A stretch of DNA of 64,000 bases from Ixodes scapularis (lineage: Eukaryota; Arthropoda; Arachnida; Ixodida; Ixodidae). The translations under genes and the position numbers were made by a program. How positions within the stretch are numbered: the first letter of the stretch is position 1; each line of letters begins with the position of its first letter. Of this stretch, positions 44,020 through 53,906 are shown one piece after another. The notes under the pieces were generated by a model that was not told where the DNA came from, ran no database searches, and was given only the letters and a program-made list of their open reading frames with translations. Location: NCBI RefSeq assembly GCF_016920785.2, contig NW_024609837.1:49168745-49232744 (forward strand), given 5' to 3'.

Positions 44020-44370
44020 CATTTTAGTGAAAAACCCGAGGCTGAGGTAATGACAAACGACGACAAGAGAAGGAGAACGTTTCAAACACAGCTAAACCTT
44101 TATTGAGGAGAGAACCCTTTATATAGGGTTGAAAAAAGAATGAAGGAAAGGAAACCCTTCTTCACACCACCTTTTTCAACAAGATATCTTTTGTTGAGAG
44201 AGGTGGTGTAAAGAGTTGTTCCCTTTTCTTCCTTCTTTTTTCAACCCTATATAAAGGGTCCTGCCCTCAATAAAGGTTTAGCTGTGTTTGAGACGTTCCC
44301 CTTCTCTTACTTGTCGTCGCCTGTCACTACCTCCGTCTTGGGTTTTTTCACTAAAATTTTTGACATACAG
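44020..44370. mobile_element. Large fold-back (about 350 bp, arms about 160 bp)
   Basis: Left and right arms share, in opposite orientation, TTTTAGTGAAAAA.CCC, CGACGACAAG, CAAACACAGCTAAACCTTTATTGAGG and CCCTTTATATAGGGTTGAAAAAAGAA. The centre (TTTCAACAAGATATCTTTTGTTGA) is palindromic, so the unit folds almost completely. A plus-strand frame across the left arm (43891-44106) is not a recognised protein. Confidence 0.75.
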
Positions 44371-45755
44371 CAGCTCACTTCCGCCCTTACGTTCTGCTCA
44401 TTATTACAAAACATATTTGTTTTAGTAAATAATAAAAATTTACCCCTAAAGCCCTGTTATTGTTGTGGTAGAAATACCCATTAGCATTTTAGTGTATGAC
44501 TTTATCAATTTTCAAAAATAGTTCTTCGTTTGGTGCAGACGCGCACGATACTCTTTACTACTAATAAAATTGCAGGTTATCAATCAATGATTACTTTTGG
44601 GAGCACTAAGCGTTACTAGTTTTCCCTCCCATTTCTTATGGCTCCTTTTGTTTCTACAAGTTTCCTTCAAAGAAACCCTCCAACCAAGTCTCAGACAGAG
44701 CATGTTTTGCCGCAATTGGTGGGTTAAGAAGATAAGTAGTTTACAGTTCGGGTGATCCTAACTCAATAATCGACTTTACGAAATAGATTTTTTTTCAAAC
44801 ATCACAAACAATTTGTCGTTTTGAATATCAAAAATAATTGGAAAAGCTACGGTTACTTTTCCGAGTAATGGCCAATTAATCTACGTTTAAATTAATTAAA
44901 TAACTTAACTGAATAGTTTAAACAACAGTAATCTTATTTGTAACTAATTACGTCTTCGAGAAACTTGTGCAAGACTGGCTTGGCGATAGAAACGACAATG
45001 CTTGACTCACGACCACTCTAAGCCAAGGATAACCTTCGACAAATAACCTCATTGGAATCACCGCTTTGCGCGGAATTACGATCCTATTGCCTTGAAACCA
45101 ATTTATAAGTACGTTTGGTGAACTATACGTTGACCTTGAAACATACTGTGAGGTTCCGTTAACGTACACGTTGCGGATGCGCTCTTATGACGCGACGCAA
45201 ATGTTGGATCCTCTTCCCTTTAGCTTCCAGCAATGGAATATTTCGACTCGCTTGATTCGAGTTAGCCACCCAAGAGGCCCCCACTCCATCAGAGTACGGT
45301 TTCTGCTTTCACCTTGACATAAAAACGAATGCGATATTTGAGGCTGACCAAAAACCGGAAAGATCTTTACTTTTTTCTCCCTTCTTTTCAGACGCCTGCA
45401 AATGGTCTTCCTTGAATTTCCACGGCTCGAGCCACGCGGTCTCATCTGTCATTTAATAGCGGCTTTTTTTTTCAGTCTCCTCACTTGCTGATGCATCGTA
45501 GGTTAGCTGTCATGGCTGCGACAGTAATTGCTTTTTAGGGAACCTCTATGCAAGTTTCGCTTTCGCCTTCTTATTTTAGTTTTTCGGCACGGTACTTCTC
45601 CTGTGTTGCTTGTGTGCTTCTGTAGCTGCTTTGCGCCGTTTCATGACTCGGTTTATTCGTGGGTAGCTAGGTTTTCCGGTAGTTCTGCCTGCATGCTCGA
45701 TCAAAAGAAAAAGCAGTGTCACGTTTTTGTTTTTATTACTTTTATTTACTTTTTT
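44371..45755. other. Stretch with no recognisable gene
   Basis: No supported feature. Confidence 0.4.
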
Positions 45756-45780
45756 TTTTTTTGGGGGGGGGGGGGGGGGG
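45751..45780 (+). repeat. T run followed by G run
   Basis: About 12 T then about 18 G. It is a low-complexity tract of the kind that is often mis-assembled. Confidence 0.9.
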
Positions 45781-47199
45781 CAAGGTGTTGATGCAATGAT
45801 TTTAAAGGAGGGCTTCGCTGGACAAAAAATAAAGATATTATTTTACGTGTAAAATTTTCATGACAAATTAAGAAAGCGAAGAATCATCTAGTGCACTCAA
45901 ACTTTTAAGACGTTGAGTAAAAACAAAACAAAAAAAAAACTTTCTTGGCAGGTCCATGTCACCTATGTTTTGAGCAAGTACTGTTTCTTCTTTCATGGGC
46001 AACACTAGTAGTCACACCTGACCGTGTCTATCTTTTTCAAAATGAGCATTTCACCATAGAAATTCAGGCCCGCAGATTGTGGACTTTATTTCACCACGTT
46101 CAGCACTATTTGACACGTAGTTAATAGGCTAGAAAAAGTACAGGTGTGCTGATGAAACATAGCAAAACGTAACTCCTTATAGCGGCTAGAAAAAACGATA
46201 AGAAAAATGTGTTATCGGTGATGCGTTCCTTCCTTTTTTTCCCCCTAACTTAGTCTATCCAATACAAAATGGTCAGATGTGAAACATCCCTCTTAAATCG
46301 CATGTTTCGTTTCGCAACTCATGCTTTCGGATAAGGTAATTTCTTCCAGTACACGATGGAGAGAACGTGTAAGGGTCCTTTGGCTACCGATACGCCCTTT
46401 GTCAATGTTTAGGCCAGAGCTACTAAAACCCAGCTTCATTCCCGCGGGTCTAATTTGGCATGTGACTTCATTTGCTTTAAGACAGCAGTCCGCCAGGAAG
46501 CCATGTGAAGCTTTAGGCGCTACTCATCGTTCTGAAATGGCTTGAAGCTTTCTACTTCAGCCGAAGAGAATGGATGTACTCATCAGTGGTGCGATTTCAT
46601 CCCTGATTCTGTGAAAGTAACCACTCCTGATAGACTCCTATGACGTAATGTCTCTTGAGTTGTGTGAATAAAAAAGAAGGAAGACGAGGGCTCCGCAGAG
46701 CTTAAAAGTCTAGGTTGTTTGCCCATACAGAATGACAGTTCCAAGAAATTAGCGTGATGAAGGGAGGAATCATTCCAGGTGACCACTGAGTCGCTGGGGA
46801 TTCATTTAAAAATGCTACTTCTTAATAATTCGTTGGGTTTTAAAAATTTAAATAACCAGTGGCAACGGTAGGAAGTGAAAAAAGAGGTACACCACGCTTT
46901 GAGATAGACAATTAAACAATAAAGAGAGGCACATCAAAAGAGGCTGAAAAATGGCAGATCATCGCGCAGTTAACAAAGCTTAGGTGTTTCGTTAAAAGAG
47001 GCGTCATGAACGTCGTGATAAGATTGACTATGAAGTTCCCTTAGTCATTTCCTTCTGTGTTTCTTTTTTTATCTCCTGTTTTTTAGGTAGCGACCCCGTA
47101 AAACCCACTACCTTGATGAAATTCCAAAGACCAGAACAAAAAATAATTTCGTGGAACGGCTGACACCTAATTGATTTTGACATTAAAAATAGTAAAGAC

Positions 47200-47202
<3 letters not shown>
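45781..47202. other. Stretch with no recognisable gene
   Basis: No supported feature. Confidence 0.4.
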
Positions 47203-47283
<81 letters not shown>

Positions 47284-47284
47284 C
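47203..47284 (+). repeat. (GT)n-(GA)n microsatellite
   Basis: About 35 GT units followed by a short GAGAGA run. Confidence 0.95.
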
Positions 47285-47885
47285 TGGAGATGCGTGCTAC
47301 ATGGGAAATGTACTAGAACTTCAAATTCTACTGGTGTCCGCCTTGGTTGGAATGCTATTTCTCTCTGGTTACAGCAGGTCCTTTAGTAGAATTTTCACGT
47401 TGACTTTTGATAAGAGGTGAGTCTCGATCACTGAGCGCTTTAAAGTTAAAGGCAATGATTTTCTTTGTGTTTTAACAACTACACGACCGCATGGACTATC
47501 GTATTCACGGCGACGTAGATACGTGAGGTACGTAGAATGTACAAAAGAGTTTAAAACATTATCATCATAGAATGTACAAAATAGTTTAAAACATTACCAT
47601 TAAACTCGAAGGCCGTGACCCTAGCCAATGTTTCAGAAATACAAATTAACCCATCGTTTACTACACCAGTGTATTGTCAGCAGGAAGATCAAGTGCGATG
47701 TGAAGCCACACAGGCCCAGAAAATAGTGTATACCCAAAAGTGCCCGTTAGTTCTACATTAGTGATAATAGCGCCCGCTTGATATTAATATTGCATTTTGT
47801 TTATCTTCCACCCACTCAACATTGGATTGCCTATTTTTGCTCTTTTTTATTAACGAAAATATTTTGATGTTGGCATAAAACACAC
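47285..47885. other. Stretch with no recognisable gene
   Basis: A near-identical pair GAATGTACAAA(A/A)(G/T)AGTTTAAAACATTA occurs at about 47535 and 47571 (36-bp spacing). Nothing else is seen. Confidence 0.4.
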
Positions 47886-48612
47886 GTTTACAATCCCCTG
47901 TAACGCCGAAATAGAGCGCAGCTCTTGAGGAGGAGGAAGGAAGGGTACTGAGGGGAGAAGGTGCAAGGTCCCCCACTACTGACATGGGTGTGGATCGGCG
48001 TGTGCTGATCGCAGAAAATGCACATCTTTGGTGAGAGAATCGCGTGTAAATTTGGCGGGCATTTACGGACCAATTTTTTCCCCTAACTTTAGCGGGGAAT
48101 TGTTTCCACTGGATTTAGCGGGGAAATGTTTTCCGCTAAATTAAGCGTGGAAGTATTATTTAGCATGGAAATTCTTTCCGCAAGATTTAACGGGGAATTT
48201 TCTTCCGCTAAATTTAGCGGCGAAGTTTTTTCGGCTAGATTTAGCGGGGGAATCTTTTTTTGCTAAATTTAGCTGGGAATTTATTCTGCTAGATTTAGCG
48301 GGGAAATTTTTACGCTAGATATAGCGGGGAATTCTTTCCGCTAGTGACAACACTCGTGACGTGACTCGTGGCCTTTGTGACGATGACGATGACATCATAA
48401 CGCTGACGTCACGTGACGTCATTGTGATGACGTCATCGTCATTGTCATCGTCACTGGTGACGTCATCAGTGACGCATCGTCATTGTCATCGTCACTGATG
48501 ACGTCATCAGTGACGTCACCAGTGATGTCACGCGTCCCGTAATGCACCGCGCGGTTACGCCGACGGCGACGCCGCTCAAGCCGGAAACGGGCGCCTAAGA
48601 GCTGCGCTCTAA
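47886..48612 (-). mobile_element. Palindrome-core element, copy 3 (hybrid core)
   Basis: On the minus strand the left end TAGAGCGCAGCTCTTAGGCG, CGTTTCCGGCTTGAGCGGCG, CGTAACCGCGCGGTGCATTA is at the high-coordinate side. The right end CCTCCTCCTCAAGAGCTGCG followed by TTTCGGCGTTACAGGGGATTG is at the low side. The core combines both types seen separately elsewhere: a TGACGTCA/GTCATCGTCA block (48355-48535) as in copy 1 and a TTTAGCGG.GAAA block (48070-48345) as in copy 2. This links the three copies as one family. Confidence 0.75.
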
Positions 48613-49136
48613 TAACAGTTTGCGCAATGAAAATACGACCGAAATACAAAAAAAAATAAGGCTGAGTTGAGCTACAGGGAAACACCACTTTTCACTCCCA
48701 ATAGTAAAGCCCCAAAGCGCTAAAGGCTCTAAAACGAGGTTTCCCGCTTTGAAGAATTTAGCGCTTTCAAAATTGCCTCCTGAAATAATATACTACGCTA
48801 TAACAAATCCATGTCGGTTCATTATTTTTTGAGCCTGAAAATGTGTTTGCATATTTCAAGTACGTAGTTCAAATGCAACAAACCATTTTTTTTTCGTCTA
48901 TGAATTTTAGTCAGTCATCCATTATTGTGTAGAAGAGTTTACGAAGATTATGTATAGTCTATTTAAATATTTGCGTCAATTTAGATGAGTCTCCGGTTAT
49001 CCTAATTCAAAACACTTTTTTCTTGAACTGGTTTTTGCACATTTACCATTTAGAGACGAGGAAACGGATATAAGGGTTCGCTTCTGGAATTGTACAGGCT
49101 TAAAATATGTATTTCCATTGTATCTCTAAAATAGAT
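48613..49136. other. Stretch with no recognisable gene
   Basis: No supported feature. Confidence 0.4.
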
Positions 49137-49341
49137 TTCATTTCATTTCATTTATTATTCCCTCAGGGCCTGAAGGCATTACAGAGGGGAGTGGCCGGTC
49201 AACACATAAAAGTAACATAGTTGAACGAGGCAAAAAATACAAACAAAAAAACACACGCACAGAAACAAAAACACGCGCTACGCATCATCTGTTAAAAGTT
49301 GGTAATAACATTTCTAAAATCAACAGTGTTAGTTATTGAGA

Positions 49342-50601
49342 CTATATTTGGGGGAAGGCGATTCCAACCAATGGAGGTTTGGGGAAGAAATGAAGCATTA
49401 AAGTGGATGTGCTGCAATGTCCTACCTTTAGGTCAAGGTCTACACGTGATGATATGTACGATGGTTCTAAAAACAATGCTTGACGGAGAGCGGGGTTAGA
49501 GTAATAAATCTTGTGAAATAAACATAGACGAGATATTTTTCTTCGGAAAGAGAGATTAGGCAAGGAGAGGGACGATTTCATGGGAGTTACACTGGCTGTG
49601 CGATGATAGTTCGAAAGTATGAAACGGGCAGAATGATTCTGAGTAGATTCGACAGCTGATGCAAGGGTGATACCGGGGCTCCAGATAGAAGCTGCATATT
49701 CCAGTTTAGGACGAACTAGGGTTTTATAGAGAAGCTTTGACGAAACAGGAGCAAGCGAAAAGTTACGTTTGAGATAACCCAAAAACCTATTTGCGTTGTT
49801 AGTGACATATTGGAAGTGGATATTCCAGGAGAGGTCGTTGGTTATGTGGATGCCGAGATATTTATAGGAGGACACAGAAACTAGAGTAAAATTGTTGATA
49901 GAGTAGGGGGGACAAGTGTTGTCATGACGAGATACTCTCATAGATGTATATTTAGAGATGTTAAGGTCCATGAGCGATTCCTTGCACCATTTGCAGATGT
50001 TGGTAATATCAACCTGAAGGGCGGAAATGTCTAAGTCGTTAACTATCTCTATATAAATTACACAATCGTCAGCGAATAAACTAATAGAGGAAGAAACATG
50101 CACAGGAAGGTCATTGATATAAATAAGAAATAAGAGTGGTCCGAGTACGGAGCCCTGAGGGGAACTGGAGTTAACAGGTGAGGGCGAAGAATTAGTGTCA
50201 TTAGTTCGAACAAATTGGAAGCGATTCGTTAAGTATGATTTTATCCATGTGAGGACATTTGGATCTATGTTAAGGTTACTAAGTTTATGAAGAAGTAGCT
50301 TGTGAGAAACCTTGTCAAAAGCTTTTGAGAAATCCAGGAATATGCAGTCAGTCGTAGAATCCCGGTCTAGAGTGAGGTGAAGATGATCAGTTAATGTCAG
50401 TAGCTGGGTATCACATGATAACAACTTTCGAAAACCATGTTGAGCTGTGCTGAAAAAAGAGTTCGAGTCAAGAAAATTAACAAGATGTGAATGTATTACC
50501 TGTTCAAGAATTTTGCAAGGGATGCTCGTAAGAGAGATCGGGCAGAAATTAATAGGATTATGTTTATCGCCGCCTTTATGATTTGGAATCACCTTCCCCA
50601 C
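49342..50601 (-). pseudogene. LINE reverse transcriptase (ORF2 C-terminal part)
   Basis: The protein copies LINE RNA into DNA at a nicked target. Visible RT blocks in order: KGGDKHNPINFCPISL (usually N(Y/F)RPIS), GFRK, FLDFSKAFDKVSHKLLL (first catalytic Asp), SSPQGSVLGPLLFLIYINDL, FADD (the YxDD box, with the catalytic pair), then KYLGI and the thumb-like region with LEYAASIWSP. The 419-residue frame is open, but its start is internal: about 270 bp upstream (50602-50868) contains frame breaks separating it from the endonuclease part. The C of CPISL and the S in SSPQG (usually GVPQG) are decay or variation. Confidence 0.85.
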
Positions 50602-50868
50602 CTTCCAGTCACCGTGTAATATTCCTTGTTCGAGAGAATGGGAAAAAAGATAAGATAGAATAATGCTTGAATACGTTTTAGTGTTCTTTAGAAACTTAAC
50701 AGTTACATTGTCGATGCCGGCTGCCGAAGAGGTTTTAAGATTTTAAATTATGTTAGCAATCCCTTCAGATTTTTTAATGACAGGATACATTGGCAAAAAG
50801 TTACAAACTGGAGCTTCGGTAAAGTTGGAGGTAACAGGGCACGAAAACGCTTAGACGAAAACATCATT

Positions 50869-52095
50869 TCAAACAAAAGAACACTGATCATTATGTACAT
50901 CTACTCCGTCAGCCATTCTAAGCGCAACATCGGAGCTTTCAGTGGGGTTAACAACTTTCCAAAATTGACGGGGGTTGTTTATTAGCATAGATGGTAACAG
51001 AATATAAAAAAATGAGCTTTTTGCCTCTACAACCGTATTTCTGTACACGCCGGCAGCTAGATGGTACGCTGCCCAATGCTGTACGTCATCCTTCAGCTTG
51101 GCAGCACGAAACATAGGCTTCTTTTTATTTGAGAGCCTTTTCAGAGTCACGGTATACCATGGCGATTCAGGTGACGACGTTATGTTGCGAAGAGGTACAT
51201 GTGCCTTCATCAGTGATCCCACCTTATCTTTGAATAAACGCCAGTTTTCTGCGACTGAGCGCTCGGCAAAACAGTGCATATACCGATCTAAAAAGAGACT
51301 CATTTGATTGTTAATCACATCAAAGTCCGCTCTAGCATAATCGTGTATTTGCTTTATTTGTTTTGATTTACGGGAACTGGGAATGTTTAATATGAAATGC
51401 AACAAGGAATGATCACTAATGCCAGGCATGTAAGTCAATGAAGTAATAAGCTCGGGCGATGTTGTTAATATAAGGTCTAAAACAGAGGCAGTTGTGGTTG
51501 TAATACGCGTCTGTTGCGTAACGATCTGTGAAAAGCTAAAGTCCATGCACAAGCTCAAAAACTCACTACTCTCTAAAGAAAAGGGACTGAGGCTAACACC
51601 CATATCTGACCATACTATGGTGGGGAGGTTAAAAACCACCCAGCAGCATTATTGGCGTATTGGGAAAACGGACCATGACCCCGTTAATGGCGTCGTTTAG
51701 TCTTGTAAAAAAAAGTGGCACTTTTAGAAGGAGGGCGATAACACACGCCTAAAATATATTTTTTTGTTTTTAACTGAAGACAAATTCATAGAAGCTCCAG
51801 TTCAGAAACAATACTGATTTAAAATGATAATACGTTTTCCGCCACCGCGACCAATACGCCACCGCCATTTTTTTCACCTCTGTCATGACGGTATAAATTG
51901 AAACGTTTATGACAGTTTAAGATTTCATCGTTACGTATTTTGCTTGACAAACCAGGTTTTGGTGAGAACAACAACATCCCCGTCTGATGAGTCCACAATT
52001 GATGACAAGTCATCGCGGTTACGCATAACGCTTCTAATGTTAGTAAAAATAACAGAAATATTTACAAGGGGTGAATCACTAATGCCATCCGAACG
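50869..52095 (-). pseudogene. LINE endonuclease and linker (ORF2 N-terminal part)
   Basis: From about 52070 the minus strand encodes FTNIRSVMRNRDDL (motif with the catalytic Asn), SSDGDVVVLTKTW, then after a frameshift SSKIRNDEIL, YRHDRGEKNGGGVLVAV (51819-52013). After a second break, a 256-codon frame (50869-51639) carries DLILTTSPELI and GISDHSLLHF, the conserved SDH motif of exonuclease/endonuclease/phosphatase-fold LINE nucleases, followed by the linker (FKDKVGSLMKAHVPLR, SPWYTV, NPRQFWKVVN). The enzyme would nick target DNA to prime reverse transcription. At least two frameshifts make this copy inactive. Confidence 0.75.
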
Positions 52096-52960
52096 CTAAG
52101 ACAGAGTAGGTACTGGGTTAGAACTGCCGGTTTTTCCGAGCACCATGACGGGGTCATGAAGTCCGGAAGGAGTTGAGTCTGGCTCGAAGTTACTCTTAGG
52201 CGGGTTTAGTTCGCGAACGGAGTCTGTGCCAGGTGCGTAGATGTAACATTTGTTGTCAACGAGTAGTTTGTCAAAACACATTCTGATGGGCTTTCCATGC
52301 GACCTGGCGAACTCTATCAGTTTCCGCCTAGCAAGGCGGACGGACGGTATATAATCTTGACTAACGGAAAAAGGGGTGCCCTTAAGCTTGAAAGCGTTTG
52401 AAAGTACCGTCTCCTTTTCTTTATAGACCATTTTTACAAAAATGGGGCGATGCTTTTGGTGACTGAACCTGCCAAGACGATGCGCTCTTTCGATAGCTGA
52501 TGTTGAAAGCTGGATGCCCAATTTTTCGCGACACACGTCCAGAACAGCTTTTTCCGATTGTGCCCAAGTTTCCCTTTCCCCATCGGGGAGGCCAAAAAAA
52601 AAAAAGAAGATTCGACCTGCGCGCCCTGCTTTCGGTATCATCGCAGCGCGCCCTAAGTTCTGATATCTCGGAAACCGCGGATGTTATCTGGGGATCAGAT
52701 GTTATGAGGTTACTTGCACTTGCTTCTTTTATTGTGGAAAGTTCGTTTTCTAAGTGGCAAACTCGTGTGGTGAGGGCATTCAACGATTCATCAGTACTAC
52801 TCTGTTTTTCTTTTAACTCTCCAACCTCCTGGAGTATGCTAGTCTGGCCAGTCTGCAATGACGTGACGATGTCGAAAACTTGGTTAAGAAGGTCCTCTTG
52901 TGCTTTCGTCATAGGACCAGGGTTAGTCTCAATATCCCCTTCAAGGATTGAAAGTGACAT
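52096..52960 (-). pseudogene. LINE ORF1 with N-terminal 2A-like peptide and coiled coil
   Basis: ORF1p normally binds the element's RNA. From the ATG at 52960: residues 8-16 read GDIETNPGP, the full DxExNPGP consensus of 2A ribosome-skipping peptides; residues about 22-75 form a leucine-rich coiled coil (QVFDIVTSLQTGQTSILQEV...). An RRM-like part follows: RRSNLLFFGLPDGERETW, broken by expansion of a T run at 52595-52606 that shifts the frame, then IERAHRLGRFSHQKHRPIFVKM and a basic C-terminus. The minus-strand frame is open upstream of the ATG back to a stop at 53030-53032, so initiation at another codon is possible. ORF1 ends almost at the first endonuclease residues, giving near contact with ORF2. 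Confidence 0.8.
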
Positions 52961-53032
52961 ATATCTAACACTTTCTACGTAGGCAGCAACACAAGCACTA
53001 CCAACGCGATACAGTTCACGACATTCGAGCTA

Positions 53033-53807
53033 CAACACTGAGAATGTCTTGGGGCCCGGCAGCAAAAAAAGACACACATTGTTGCTCTTTAAACCAAGGT
53101 GTTTGAAACTACTTACCTGTAACGATATGACGAAAAAATTAGGCATCCTGCTCGGATGGAAATTGTGAAAGCCATTCAGTTTGCTGTTGTACAAGCATAT
53201 TGGTATTAAGTTGGTTCTAACATTTTTGAAGGAAACTTGTACGGGATGCTATGGCGTTTAAGTGCTTTCATCATGATACCATAACCCACTACAAGAACGT
53301 TGATGTTTCACTGAGCGAAAAAAAAAAAACTGCTCATAAGCATCTTAAATTCGTCACAAGAGCAGTCTATTTTAGGACTTATAGTCACCAACTTTCCCAA
53401 AATAGCATGTGCATAGCTAAGTGACATACTGGGAGATTTATTCGGTCTGCAGAAATCAGATTTTATATCAATACAATTCAACTAAATGGTTTCCAGTTCA
53501 GTATGTGGACGCTAGTGGTTACTAAAAAAATTACATGGGCGCTCCATGCAGAAATGTAGTTTGAACCCATTTTAGTAATTGACTATAATAACAATCACAA
53601 ATAAATTAGACACTAAATTCACCAGGACATTAATAAAACATCAATTTCATTTAATAGTTATATAAGAAAAGTGAACACATTAAATTAATAAACGAACTAA
53701 TATTTTAACATTAACGAAGGAAAAATTACCGCATCTAAAAACGAGGATATATAATTTGAGACCAGCAAAAACTTTGTTGGGCTAGTTGACTTATAGAACT
53801 GGGCAAA
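53033..53807. other. Stretch with no recognisable gene
   Basis: The LINE 5' untranslated part may extend a little into this AT-rich sequence. No other feature. Confidence 0.4.
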
Positions 53808-53906
53808 TTTGTATGCTCAAACACACGACGAACACAAAGGAGTGGACAAGGACACACGACTGTCTTTGTCGACTCCTTCGAGCTGGTGCTTTGTGTTCGA
53901 GCATAT
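53808..53906. repeat. Imperfect hairpin
   Basis: CTCAAACACACGACGAACACAAAGGAGT and the complement of ...ACTCCTTCGAGC...TTTGTGTTCGAGC pair, with an ACAAGGACA/TGTCTTTGT inner part. It belongs in style with the hairpins at 29287 and 36062. Confidence 0.55.

Larger units (their letters stand above)
49137..53032 (-). mobile_element. Near full-length CR1/L2-like LINE
   Basis: A non-LTR retrotransposon on the minus strand with ORF1 (52096-52960), an apurinic-type endonuclease, a linker, and a reverse transcriptase (49342-50601). The 3' end is a short tandem tail, (ATGAA)n-like (TTTCATTTCATTTCATTTATT on the plus strand, 49137-49158), instead of a plain poly(A), as in the CR1/L2 group. Several frameshifts and a stop break the second ORF, so this copy is dead, but the RT segment is open for 419 codons, implying moderate age. 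The clade call rests on domain order and tail, not on a tree. Confidence 0.8.
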
